Below are positions 14,488-21,631 of a stretch of 22,182 nucleotides of DNA, piece after piece. Numbering within the stretch: the first letter of the stretch is position 1; each line of letters begins with the position of its first letter. The DNA lies in contig DBYF01000130.1 of NCBI GenBank assembly GCA_002310155.1, positions 1 to 22,182 of the forward strand, read 5' to 3'. The notes under the pieces were generated by a model that worked only from the letters and a program-made list of their open reading frames with translations, did no database searches and was not told where the DNA came from. Source of the stretch: Mageeibacillus sp. UBA1193 (lineage in GTDB: Bacteria > Bacillota > Clostridia > Saccharofermentanales > Saccharofermentanaceae). The position numbers were made by a program, and so were the translations under genes.

Positions 14488-16224
14488 TCAGCCGATCTTC
14501 CAGCTGACTGCCTGTTTTCTTCCGGTGATGAAGTTCTTGTAAATACCTTCCTGATTGACGAGATCTTCGTGCTTACCCTTTTGCACGATGCGTCCCTTGT
14601 CGACCACGATGATCTGGTCGGCGTGTCTTACTGTCTTCAAACGGTGCGCGATCATGATGATCGTCTTCTGCTTCGTAAGGTTATCGATCGCCTGGGTCAG
14701 TTCTTTTTCATTTTCCGGATCGACATTCGCCGTCGCCTCATCGAGGATAATGATCGGCGCGTCTTTCATGATCGCTCTCGCGATCGCGATCCTCTGCTTC
14801 TCACCTCCGGACAGTGTCGCGCCACCCTCGCCGACAACTGTGTTATATCCATCCGGAAGGTCCATGATGAAATCGTGGCAAGCAGCTTTCTTCGCCGCAT
14901 CGATGACTTCTTCCATCGATGCCTCCGGGCGTCCGAAACGGATGTTGTTCGCGATCGTATCCTCAAAGAGATATACCCTCTGGAACACGAAACTGAACTG
15001 CTCCATCAGCGAGTCGAAGCTGTAGTCCTTTACGTTTCTTCCGCCGATCGTGACTTCGCCTTCCTGTACATCCCAGAAACGCGCGATCAGCGAAGTGATC
15101 GTAGTTTTACCACCACCGGAAGGTCCGACGATCGCCGTAGTCGTATTCTCCTTGATGTCGAGTGTGACATCGTCAATGATCTTTCTGTTCTCGTACGCAA
15201 AGGAAACATGCTCCAGATGGATGTCTCTGTTTTCAGGTTTCAAGTCTTCTCCATCGATATCCATCTGCTCGGTCTCGAGGATCTCATTAGCAAGATCTAC
15301 ACCCTTACCAATGATCTTCAGAAGTGCCGTATAGATACCCGCAAGATCCATAGACTCGAAGATCATGAACGAACACAGAAGCATCGTGATCGTATGTTCA
15401 AGCTGCATGCTTCCGTCAAAGTAGAACCAGAGGGATGCGCCAGCGATCGCAACACCGGACAGTTTACTGATCAGCATTTGCACGCCTACTGCAGGAATTG
15501 CTGCCAGTTCCGCTGCGATATCGGCCTTCTTTTTACGGTCGATCGCCTTATTCAGACGGGACTGGTTCTGGCTGATAATGTTGTAATTCCGGATCTCGGA
15601 AATGCCCTGGATGTATTCGAGAATAACGCCGACCATATCCTTATCAGACGCAAGCTTCTCATCGGCGACTTTCGCGACAGAATGGTTGGTCCACTGGTTG
15701 ACCAGAAGGAAGATCCCGAGACCGAGAAGCGCGATCAGGCCGATCCGGTAATCGAAGATAAACATGAAAAGGATTACGACCACGGTCGTGATACTTCCCT
15801 GCAGGACCATCATGATAGCGCGTGTCGCAATATCTCCGACCTGCTCCATGGTGTTGGTCGCAACCGATGTGATATGACCGAGACTTGTATCGTTAAAGTA
15901 TCCCATCGGCAGATATCTCAAGTGTTCGCCGATCTCGATCCTCTTCAGCGCACAGGTGTCGTAACCTGCCTCTGTCTGAAGCATCGATGAGAAACGGTTG
16001 ACGGCCATCTTTCCCAATGTGCTGATGAGCATCAGTCCGATAACGATCAGGATCGACTGTGTCGTGACATCGTCTTCGAGCACGGCCTTGATCGCGAAGA
16101 ACGCGGCCGGGATCCTCATCGCCGTGAACATCGCTTCGAGGACACCAAGCGCCGCGGATTTATAGAATTTGTTTCTGTTCTTCCTGCTGCAGAATCCGAA
16201 GAACTTTTGTACCATCTTAAACAT
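14488..16224 (-). CDS. ABC half-transporter, YbtQ/IrtB-like (membrane domain + ATPase)
   Basis: A 578-residue half-transporter with a six-helix type IV membrane domain (about 20-305) and an ATPase: Walker A GPSGGGKT (367-374), LSGGE (471-475), Walker B IIILDEA followed by TANVDPENE. The DPENE signature after the D-loop is typical of the siderophore-linked YbtPQ/IrtAB pair. The start chosen, ATG 16224, has AAGGAGG at 9 nt and overlaps the end of the first half-transporter by 8 nt. A longer upstream reading frame overlaps that gene heavily and lacks support. It should form a heterodimer with the product of 16217-18043, importing or processing a metal chelate rather than exporting a drug, although direction cannot be read from sequence. 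Confidence 0.88.
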   Translation of the reverse strand: MFKMVQKFFGFCSRKNRNKFYKSAALGVLEAMFTAMRIPAAFFAIKAVLEDDVTTQSILIVIGLMLISTLGKMAVNRFSSMLQTEAGYDTCALKRIEIGEHLRYLPMGYFNDTSLGHITSVATNTMEQVGDIATRAIMMVLQGSITTVVVILFMFIFDYRIGLIALLGLGIFLLVNQWTNHSVAKVADEKLASDKDMVGVILEYIQGISEIRNYNIISQNQSRLNKAIDRKKKADIAAELAAIPAVGVQMLISKLSGVAIAGASLWFYFDGSMQLEHTITMLLCSFMIFESMDLAGIYTALLKIIGKGVDLANEILETEQMDIDGEDLKPENRDIHLEHVSFAYENRKIIDDVTLDIKENTTTAIVGPSGGGKTTITSLIARFWDVQEGEVTIGGRNVKDYSFDSLMEQFSFVFQRVYLFEDTIANNIRFGRPEASMEEVIDAAKKAACHDFIMDLPDGYNTVVGEGGATLSGGEKQRIAIARAIMKDAPIIILDEATANVDPENEKELTQAIDNLTKQKTIIMIAHRLKTVRHADQIIVVDKGRIVQKGKHEDLVNQEGIYKNFITGRKQAVSWKIG

Positions 16225-18043
16225 GCGCAGCCACCTCCTTGCTAAAAGCACTCGTACCGTATGATTCAGATGCTTTCGCGGCGGAACTTGTTTCCGCAGC
16301 TGCGTCTTCGTCTTCATCCTTCGCCATACTGTGTGCTTCCCACATCTTCTTATAGAGTTCGTAGCTTTCAAGCAGTTCTTCCTGCGTACCGACAGCCTCA
16401 ACATTTCCATCATTGATGACAAAGATCTTGTCCGCGTCCACGATCGTAGAGAGACGGTGTGCGATAACGATCAAAGTCCTTCCCTTTACGAGTTTGGCCA
16501 CACTGGACTGTACCAGCGCTTCATTTTCCGGGTCGGTATAGGCCGTCGCTTCGTCGAGGATAACGACCGGCGCGTCTTTAAGCATCGCTCTGGCAATACA
16601 GATCCTCTGGCGCTCACCACCGGACAGATGTCCGCCGGCACCACCGACGATTGTGTCATATCCGTTTTCCAGACCAAGGATAAACTCGTGGCACCCAGTC
16701 GCTTTCGCCGCGTTATATACATCTTCATCAGAAGCTCCCGCACGGCCGAGACGGATATTCTCTTTTACTGACATATCGAAAAGGTAGTTATCCTGTGCGA
16801 CGTACGCGATCTTCCCGGCATAGTATGTCAGCGGAAGTTTCCGGATATCGACACCGCCATATGTGATCGAGCCGGAATCCACATCCCACAGGGAATCGAT
16901 CAATCTCGCGATAGTGCTTTTGCCGGAGCCGGAAGGACCAACGATCGCGGCCACTTCGCCCTGCTTGATCTCCATGTTGATCCCGTGAAGGACTTCCTGA
17001 TCCTTGTATGTGAATCGGACATCCTTCAGTTCGATATCGGAGCCCGAAGGTGTCTCAGTAACGACTGAAGGTCTCTCCATGTCATCTCTTTCGAGGATCT
17101 CCGTAACTTCTCCGAAGATCGTCTTCATCTTGAGAAGGTCATCCGTATAGGAGAACGCGACGACCAGAGGTGTGATCAGACCCGCGGAAAGAATGATACC
17201 CGTGATGAAATCAACAGGTGTCAGTGAACCGTTCTTTACCAGAAGAAGTCCTACCGGAAGCACACCCAGGAAGGTTGCCGGCAGGAAGGACATAGTGCCC
17301 GACTGCGGCCAGATACATCTTCTCATCCAGTCGATGAAAACATCCGCGCCCTCTCTTGCGGCGACAACGAACTTTTCGTAAGAACCGCCGGTCTTACCGA
17401 ATGCCTTGATGACTTCAATTCCGTTGATGTACTCGACAGCGGTATCGTTCAGTTTCTTTGTTTTCTGTACCGACAGTTCATAACCGCCACGGCTCTTATA
17501 CATCATGACGGCCATGAACACGAGGCCGATCGCAGCACCGATCAGGTTGCTGAGACCGAGTCTCCAGTCGATCGTCATAAGGTAAATAAACATCACGACC
17601 GGAAGCAGAAGGTTCGCGGTAAACTCCGGCACGATATGCGCCAGCGTCGTCTCCATCGAGTCGACACGCTCCACGATGATGTTCTTGTAGCTTCCGCTGT
17701 TGTCATCGAGCACCGACCCGAGCGGGATCCGTGAAAGTTTTTCACAGAGCTGGGTCCGGATCCCTCCGAGAACAGTAAATGTTGCCACATGTGAAAGCGA
17801 TGTCGACAACGAATGCAGAGTCATTCGGATCACCCAGAACAGGCCCATAAGGAGCACCTGCTTCAGGTAATAATTCCAGTCGTCGTTTCCGGCCAGAAGC
17901 TGTTCGACGATCTTCGAAATAATGAGATACGGAACGAAAGACGCCGCAACACCGAAGATGGCAAGCATGACACTGCCGCCGAAGAATGCGCGCTTTCTTC
18001 CCGCAAACTCAAGGATCCAGGAAAACAATCCTCTCTTTTTCAT
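16217..18043 (-). CDS. ABC half-transporter, YbtP/IrtA-like (membrane domain + ATPase)
   Basis: A 608-residue half-transporter with a type IV membrane domain (about 15-310) and an ATPase: Walker A GPSGSGKS (369-376), LSGGE (473-477), Walker B VVILDEA with TAYTDPENE. The C-terminal tail after residue 570 is unusually acidic and Ala/Ser-rich (DEDEDAAAETSSAAKASES) and looks disordered. The start has GGAGGAG upstream. In the gap before it, at 18077-18094, lies a perfect GGTTAG-N6-CTAACC palindrome, so this gene and those after it may have their own metal-responsive control. It pairs with the overlapping gene downstream. Confidence 0.88.
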   Translation of the reverse strand: MKKRGLFSWILEFAGRKRAFFGGSVMLAIFGVAASFVPYLIISKIVEQLLAGNDDWNYYLKQVLLMGLFWVIRMTLHSLSTSLSHVATFTVLGGIRTQLCEKLSRIPLGSVLDDNSGSYKNIIVERVDSMETTLAHIVPEFTANLLLPVVMFIYLMTIDWRLGLSNLIGAAIGLVFMAVMMYKSRGGYELSVQKTKKLNDTAVEYINGIEVIKAFGKTGGSYEKFVVAAREGADVFIDWMRRCIWPQSGTMSFLPATFLGVLPVGLLLVKNGSLTPVDFITGIILSAGLITPLVVAFSYTDDLLKMKTIFGEVTEILERDDMERPSVVTETPSGSDIELKDVRFTYKDQEVLHGINMEIKQGEVAAIVGPSGSGKSTIARLIDSLWDVDSGSITYGGVDIRKLPLTYYAGKIAYVAQDNYLFDMSVKENIRLGRAGASDEDVYNAAKATGCHEFILGLENGYDTIVGGAGGHLSGGERQRICIARAMLKDAPVVILDEATAYTDPENEALVQSSVAKLVKGRTLIVIAHRLSTIVDADKIFVINDGNVEAVGTQEELLESYELYKKMWEAHSMAKDEDEDAAAETSSAAKASESYGTSAFSKEVAAHV

Positions 18044-18076
18044 ATAATCTCCTCCGTTAGATTATGTAGATTTGTT

Positions 18077-18094
18077 GGTTAGATATCGCTAACC
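18077..18094. promoter_or_regulatory. metal-regulator-like palindrome before the half-transporters
   Basis: GGTTAGATATCGCTAACC has perfect 6-bp arms around a near-symmetric centre. It shares the GTTAG-N6-CTAAC core with three sites in the 19.7-19.9 kb control region. I could not place a clean -35/-10 pair around it, so an internal promoter is only possible. Confidence 0.55.
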
Positions 18095-18108
18095 GCCAAT
18101 TAGAATGA

Positions 18109-18732
18109 TTACTTCTTTGCAAGTACAGCGATCCAGGGCTTGGTATCGTGATGATCCGATACCACTTCCGAAAAGCCGGATGCCAGAAGCGCCTCTTCAA
18201 GCTGTTCGATGGTATAGCATTTCATGCCGTCAATAATCTTCTCGTACTTCAGAGTTCCCTCATCGACACCATCTGCCTCATTCACAATGAGAAAGTACCC
18301 TCCCGGTCTGATCGTATTGACGACCTGCGAAAAGCACTGCTGTATGCCGGGCCAGAAATACACGGTCTCAAAGGCGGTAGCCAGATCATACTTTTCTTTT
18401 CCGATCCGGAGATTGGATACATCTCCCTGACTGATGATGCAGCGTCCCTGATCGATCAGAGATCTGTTATATGAAGTCGCCTTCGATACAGACACCTCTG
18501 AATAATCAATACCCAGAACTCTCGCCGATGTGTATTTCTTCAGAAGTTCACTTACATTCCTTCCACCGCCGCAACCGAGATCTACGACCTCATCCGGCTG
18601 GATCTTCGGAAGATGGGAAAAACCCCAGTCCGCCATTTTCGCGTGACCGCTGTTCATTCCGTTGACCATCATCTTTCCCATTACGCCTTCCGGCTTCCTT
18701 GTCTGGCTGACAAAATTCTTATACAACCCCAT
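18109..18732 (-). CDS. class I SAM-dependent methyltransferase
   Basis: A 207-residue protein with a Rossmann-fold methyltransferase core. Motif I is VVDLGCGGGRNV (about 49-60), the acidic end of strand 2 is LGIDYSE (about 74-80), and the post-motif region is PGGYFLIVNE (about 145-154). The substrate is not predictable. The start has AGGAG at 9 nt and lies 35 nt after the phosphoglycerate mutase stop. The ABC half-transporter follows after 65 nt that include a GTTAG-type operator. A methyltransferase at the head of such YbtPQ-ECF cassettes may modify the imported chelate or a maturing cofactor, but that is inference. Confidence 0.82.
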   Translation of the reverse strand: MGLYKNFVSQTRKPEGVMGKMMVNGMNSGHAKMADWGFSHLPKIQPDEVVDLGCGGGRNVSELLKKYTSARVLGIDYSEVSVSKATSYNRSLIDQGRCIISQGDVSNLRIGKEKYDLATAFETVYFWPGIQQCFSQVVNTIRPGGYFLIVNEADGVDEGTLKYEKIIDGMKCYTIEQLEEALLASGFSEVVSDHHDTKPWIAVLAKK

Positions 18733-18767
18733 TTTTCATCACTCCTGTTGACCGATCCCTCACCGGA

Positions 18768-19514
18768 TCATTTCTTCTTTCCCTGATTGGCGACCGCTTC
18801 CATCTTCGCTTTCAGTGCTTCCTGATCACCGAGGTAGTAACTCCTGATGACTTTGAAATCATCATCGAATTCGTAGACCAGCGGAACAGCTGTCGGAATA
18901 TTGACCCCGATGATCTCTTCGCTGCTTAAGTTATCGAAGTACTTCACCAGAGCGCGGAGCGAATTACCGTGTGCCGCGATCACGACACGTTTTCCGGCCT
19001 TCATCTCAGGCTTGATCACTTCCTCGAAGTAAGGAACGACACGTTCAATCGTTGTCTCGAGGCTCTCATGCGCGGGAAGCAAAGACGCATCAACATCCCT
19101 GTACATCGCCTGATGGATCGCGGATCTTTCATCAGAGACTTCCAGCGCCGGCGGTTTTACATCAAAAGAACGTCTCCAGATCTTGACCTGCTCTTCACCG
19201 TACTTTTCCGCGGTCTCCGACTTGTTCAGTCCCTGAAGCGCACCGTAATGACGTTCATTGAGCTTCCAGGATTTTTCGACAGGAAGCCATGCTCTGTCCA
19301 TCTCATCGAGCGTGATATTCAGCGTATGGATCGCGCGCTTAAGATAAGAAGTAAAGCAGATGTCAAAGTCATAGCCTTCTGCCTTCAGCGTTCTTCCTGC
19401 ATTTCTCGCCTCTTCTCTTCCTTTTTCACTCAGATCGACATCTGTCCATCCGGTAAAGAGGTTGAGCTTATTCCATTCACTTTCACCGTGACGGATCAAA
19501 ACGAGTTTCAACAT
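18768..19514 (-). CDS. gpmA: 2,3-bisphosphoglycerate-dependent phosphoglycerate mutase
   Basis: Interconverts 3- and 2-phosphoglycerate in glycolysis through a phosphohistidine. With the start at ATG 19514 (GGAAGGAG at 7 nt) it has 248 residues, the usual dPGM length. It begins LVLIRHGESEWN with the catalytic His9, has FTGWTDVDLSEKG and ERHYGALQGLNK, and the second catalytic His in VVIAAHGNSLRA. The frame stays open for 74 codons upstream with no credible start and is not part of the protein. Unlike the cofactor-independent mutase, this enzyme needs no metal. That may explain why it sits behind a promoter with metal-regulator-like operators and ahead of a metal uptake cassette. Confidence 0.95.
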   Translation of the reverse strand: MLKLVLIRHGESEWNKLNLFTGWTDVDLSEKGREEARNAGRTLKAEGYDFDICFTSYLKRAIHTLNITLDEMDRAWLPVEKSWKLNERHYGALQGLNKSETAEKYGEEQVKIWRRSFDVKPPALEVSDERSAIHQAMYRDVDASLLPAHESLETTIERVVPYFEEVIKPEMKAGKRVVIAAHGNSLRALVKYFDNLSSEEIIGVNIPTAVPLVYEFDDDFKVIRSYYLGDQEALKAKMEAVANQGKKK

Positions 19515-19535
19515 AATTAATCTCCTTCCATCCTT

Positions 19536-19571
19536 AAAAGAAGCGCCGCAGCCCGTTGACCGCGGCGCTTC
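19536..19571 (-). terminator. terminator-like hairpin in the gpmA leader
   Basis: On the minus strand GAAGCGCCGC pairs perfectly with GCGGCGCTTC (12-base loop) and is followed by TTTT, then AAGG. The stem is very stable but the T-run is short. It ends about 20 nt before the gpmA start, inside the predicted transcript, so it may act as an attenuator or stabilise the mRNA end. Confidence 0.5.
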
Positions 19572-19593
19572 GATCAATACCTGTAAATACTGT

Positions 19594-19630
19594 CGCAAGC
19601 ACGAAAGTGGTAGCGAAAAAGATGCTTGCG
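19594..19630 (-). other. second hairpin in the gpmA leader
   Basis: CGCAAGCA (19594-19601) and TGCTTGCG (19623-19630) form a perfect 8-bp stem with a 21-base loop. Together with the hairpin at 19536-19571 it makes the roughly 240-nt gpmA leader structured. I do not recognise a known riboswitch family. Confidence 0.4.
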
Positions 19631-19740
19631 GGAAGATAGACGTGCGTGCCGATAACATAAAGAAAGGGGAGTTAGTCATCATCGTAGGAAAGATGCAGCG
19701 TCTCATCTTCGTCAGGTATAATATCAAGGAACACAAACTA

Positions 19741-19756
19741 GTTAGCTTCTGCTAAC
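19741..19756. promoter_or_regulatory. metal-regulator-like operator at the gpmA transcription start
   Basis: GTTAGCTTCTGCTAAC, with flanks extending to TAGTTAGC/GCTAACCA. It covers about +2 to +17 of the leftward promoter at 19765-19793, a place where a bound repressor would block initiation. Confidence 0.6.
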
Positions 19757-19764
19757 CACGACAG

Positions 19765-19793
19765 ATTCTAGCAGAGCATTTCTACATTGTCAA
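19765..19793 (-). promoter_or_regulatory. leftward sigma-A promoter for gpmA and the uptake cassette
   Basis: TTGACA (19793-19788), a 17-bp spacer and TAGAAT (19770-19765) on the minus strand give a strong promoter with a start near 19758. Two GTTAG-N6-CTAAC palindromes flank it, one just downstream and one just upstream of the -35. The following genes to 11591 are close-packed on this strand, so it may drive all of them. Confidence 0.75.
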
Positions 19794-19801
19794 CACATTT
19801 T

Positions 19802-19819
19802 AGTTAGATTAGGCTAACT
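19802..19819. promoter_or_regulatory. metal-regulator-like operator between divergent promoters
   Basis: AGTTAGATTAGGCTAACT has perfect 6-bp arms. It sits 8 bp upstream of the leftward -35 and about 35 bp upstream of the rightward -35, so one regulator could act on both promoters from here. Confidence 0.6.
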
Positions 19820-19854
19820 TTAAATAATCCTGATTTCAATGTTTATCAAGTCGC

Positions 19855-19883
19855 TTGACACTAACTTTTCGTAATGATATAGT
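19855..19883 (+). promoter_or_regulatory. rightward sigma-A promoter for DUF3793 and flavodoxin
   Basis: TTGACA (19855-19860), 17-bp spacer and TATAGT (19878-19883), predicted start near 19890. The -10 overlaps the strongest operator of the region (19880-19899), implying repression by a DNA-bound regulator. Confidence 0.75.
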
Positions 19884-19899
19884 TAGCCAAGGCTAACTA
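19880..19899. promoter_or_regulatory. metal-regulator-like operator overlapping the rightward -10
   Basis: TAGTTAGCCAAGGCTAACTA is a perfect inverted repeat with 9-bp arms around AA. The TTAG/CTAA half-sites recall DtxR/IdeR-type operators, but the arm spacing differs from the classical DtxR box. The regulator identity is therefore inferred, mainly from the iron-type genes nearby. Confidence 0.65.
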
Positions 19900-19937
19900 G
19901 TAGCCGTTCATGTCATATTAAACGAGGAGGAAACCGG

Positions 19938-20516
19938 GTGAAGAATAAAAACCACATATCGCTTCTTGAAAAACGTGTCGTTGAGCAGTGCGCCCCGACA
20001 CTCGCTGGTCTGAAAACAGGAAGCCTCTTCTCTCTTCGGGGTTTTTCTTCTTCCGGTCTACTCTCTGAAATATGTGACCTCAACCGCAAGTTCCGGTCAT
20101 CCGGTCTCCTCCTCATCCCTCTTAAGAAAACTGAAGACTTCGCGCTTCTGTATCTGTACCGTCCCGGCTGTCTGAAACGGGATCTTCTGGATCCGGACGC
20201 GGTAAGAATAATGAGAAGATCCGGATACAGGTCTTCGGATACATCGTACTGTATCCTACGGCTCTGCAGAAGACTTCGCGAGGAGAGTGCTTTTCCACAT
20301 GAGATCGGACTCTTTCTGGGATATCCCCCGAAAGACGTGGAAGGCTTCATACGGGATCCGAACTGCGCGTGTGCGTGCAAAGGATGCTGGAAAGTCTACT
20401 CTGAACCTGACAAGGCCGCACGAATCTTCGAAAGATACAGACAGTGCACCGCCTGCTACCTCAGGCGCATTAAAGAAGGCAGTTCCCTGGAACAACTACT
20501 CGTTTCGGGCCTGTAA
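19938..20516 (+). CDS. DUF3793 family protein
   Basis: A 192-residue cytoplasmic protein starting at GTG 19938 (GAGGAGG, 7 nt). It shows the family's features: CAPTLAGLKTG near residue 18, YLYRPGCL, FPHEIGLFLGYPPKDVEGFI (119-138) and WKVY. The C-terminal part carries a dense Cys cluster, CACACKGC (143-150), followed by CTAC (170-173), which could bind a metal or an Fe-S cluster; this is inference. The function of DUF3793 is unknown, and I know it as a neighbour of flavodoxin and iron-uptake genes in clostridia. Flavodoxin follows after 32 nt. The shared promoter carries a metal-regulator-like operator. Confidence 0.85.
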   Translation: MKNKNHISLLEKRVVEQCAPTLAGLKTGSLFSLRGFSSSGLLSEICDLNRKFRSSGLLLIPLKKTEDFALLYLYRPGCLKRDLLDPDAVRIMRRSGYRSSDTSYCILRLCRRLREESAFPHEIGLFLGYPPKDVEGFIRDPNCACACKGCWKVYSEPDKAARIFERYRQCTACYLRRIKEGSSLEQLLVSGL

Positions 20517-20548
20517 TATACACTAGTTACCATAGAAAGGATAACCAT

Positions 20549-20974
20549 ATGAGTAAAATCGCAATCGTTTACTGGAGCGGAACCGGCAACACAGAGGAAA
20601 TGGCAAAGGCCATCGCCATCGGAGTCACGGACGCAGGATCGGAGTCTTCTATCTTCACTTCTTCGGAATTTAACTCCGGCAAACTCTCTGAATTTGATGC
20701 TGTCGCGTTTGGATGCCCGGCCATGGGGGCTGAGGAACTGGAGGAATCCGAGTTCGAACCGATGTTCTCGGAGCTCGAGTCTTCTCTCAATGGAAAGAAG
20801 ATCGCCCTTTTCGGATCTTACGGATGGGGCGACGGCGAATGGATGAGATCATGGGAAGAGCGCTGCCGGACTGCAGGCGCAAATCTCGTTTCCGACTTCG
20901 TTATCTGCAACGAATCTCCGGATGACGCAGCAGTCATCGCATGCAAAAAGCTCGGATCTGACCTCACGATCTGA
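20549..20974 (+). CDS. flavodoxin (short-chain, clostridial type)
   Basis: A 141-residue FMN electron carrier that can replace ferredoxin when iron is short. The phosphate-binding loop is WSGTGNT (9-15), and the flavin-flanking loops are GCPAMGAEELEE (about 55-66) and GSYGWGDGEWM (about 89-99). Length and motifs match the short-chain clostridial flavodoxins. AAAGGA precedes the ATG by about 9 nt. It is the second gene after the operator-controlled promoter at 19855-19883, consistent with derepression under iron limitation. A terminator follows at 21021. Confidence 0.93.
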   Translation: MSKIAIVYWSGTGNTEEMAKAIAIGVTDAGSESSIFTSSEFNSGKLSEFDAVAFGCPAMGAEELEESEFEPMFSELESSLNGKKIALFGSYGWGDGEWMRSWEERCRTAGANLVSDFVICNESPDDAAVIACKKLGSDLTI

Positions 20975-21020
20975 TTTAACCCTATCCAATCGATACATAA
21001 TCCATATTCCCTCTTTAGAA

Positions 21021-21060
21021 AGGAGCTGTCCGAGAATTCGGGACGGCTCCTGTTCTATTG
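21021..21060 (+). terminator. terminator after flavodoxin
   Basis: AGGAGCTGTCC pairs along 11 positions (one G-U) with GGACGGCTCCT around a 9-base loop, followed by the T-rich but broken TGTTCTATTG. It ends the DUF3793-flavodoxin unit. Confidence 0.7.
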
Positions 21061-21100
21061 TGGCTCAACACCAGTGCTTTTCGAACACAATGATATGCAC

Positions 21101-21131
21101 TTGACAAATTATATTGCATCAAATATAATTT
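21101..21131 (+). promoter_or_regulatory. promoter and operator of the ohrR-like gene
   Basis: A consensus sigma-A promoter, TTGACA (21101-21106), 17 bp, TATAAT (21124-21129). Inside it lies a perfect 10-bp inverted repeat, AAATTATATT (21106-21115) and AATATAATTT (21122-21131), spanning the spacer and -10. This is a fitting site for autorepression by the MarR/OhrR protein encoded next. Confidence 0.8.
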
Positions 21132-21159
21132 GGTCAAACAGAAAAGGAGAGAGCATCAT

Positions 21160-21603
21160 ATGAAGTACGATTACAAGGAAGCCATGAAACTCAGTAACCA
21201 GCTCTGTTTCCCGCTTTATGCGGCATCAAGAAATGTCGTGAATCTTTATACCCCATATCTGAAAGAACTCGGTCTGACATATACGCAGTACATCGTATTT
21301 CTGGTGCTTTGGGAAAAGGATAATATCCCGGTCGGCGAGATCTGCGACAGGCTGATGCTCGATAACGGCACCCTCTCCCCGCTTCTGAAGAAGATGCAGC
21401 AGGCAGGATATGTCGAGAGAAAAAGAAGTACCGAGGATGACCGTGTCGTCGTCATCACTCTGACCGACGAAGGTCGCGCACTTCAGAAGAAAGCGAAAGA
21501 TATTCCGCTTAAGGTATCCGGATGTATCTCTCTTGATCCGGAGAAAGCAAAGATGCTCTACACACTTCTCTATGAATTGTTAGATAACCAGAAGGCCCAG
21601 TAA
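21160..21603 (+). CDS. ohrR: MarR-family regulator, OhrR-like organic peroxide sensor
   Basis: A 147-residue winged-helix repressor. The N-terminal NQLCFPLYAASRNVVNLYTPYL, with Cys16, aligns with the reactive cysteine region of OhrR. GLTYTQYIVFLVLWE, the recognition region NGTLSPLLKKMQQAGYVERKRSTEDDRVV and the wing complete a standard MarR fold. Oxidation of the cysteine by organic peroxide normally releases DNA. The ATG at 21160 has AAAAGGAG about 10 nt upstream; an earlier TTG has no support. The glutathione peroxidase gene follows after about 28 nt, an enzyme fitting the signal. The nested inverted repeat in the promoter suggests autoregulation. Confidence 0.85.
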   Translation: MKYDYKEAMKLSNQLCFPLYAASRNVVNLYTPYLKELGLTYTQYIVFLVLWEKDNIPVGEICDRLMLDNGTLSPLLKKMQQAGYVERKRSTEDDRVVVITLTDEGRALQKKAKDIPLKVSGCISLDPEKAKMLYTLLYELLDNQKAQ

Positions 21604-21631
21604 GAAGACGAACTGAAAAGGAGAATTGACC

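Larger units (their letters stand above)
1182..21082. repeat. dispersed short motif AGTGCTTTT(C)
   Basis: The octamer GTGCTTTT or its complement occurs at about 1183(-), 1237(+), 5056(-), 6034(-), 6415(+), 9627(+), 10535(+), 11552(+), 12314(-), 12424(+), 16244(-), 16914(+), 18330(-), 20287(+) and 21074(+). Thirteen of these fifteen are AGTGCTTTT. Random expectation for the 9-mer on both strands is about 0.2. Four copies lie in intergenic DNA upstream of promoters (6034, 10535, 11552, 21074) and the rest inside genes. The count was made by eye. Confidence 0.7.

Noticed and set aside
14569..15990. 473-residue plus-strand open frame
   Set aside because: Antisense shadow of the second ABC half-transporter, whose motifs are complete on the minus strand. 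It is rich in Asp, Arg and His, as shadows of such genes are.
18109..18732. Methyltransferase as a ubiquinone/menaquinone or bacteriocin enzyme
   Set aside because: Only the general SAM-binding motifs are visible, and nothing in the neighbourhood supports either pathway.
19515..19736. N-terminal extension of phosphoglycerate mutase
   Set aside because: The frame is open, but dPGM proteins start at the MLKLVLIRHG segment, and the ATG at 19514 has an excellent ribosome site. The upstream stretch also contains the leader hairpins.
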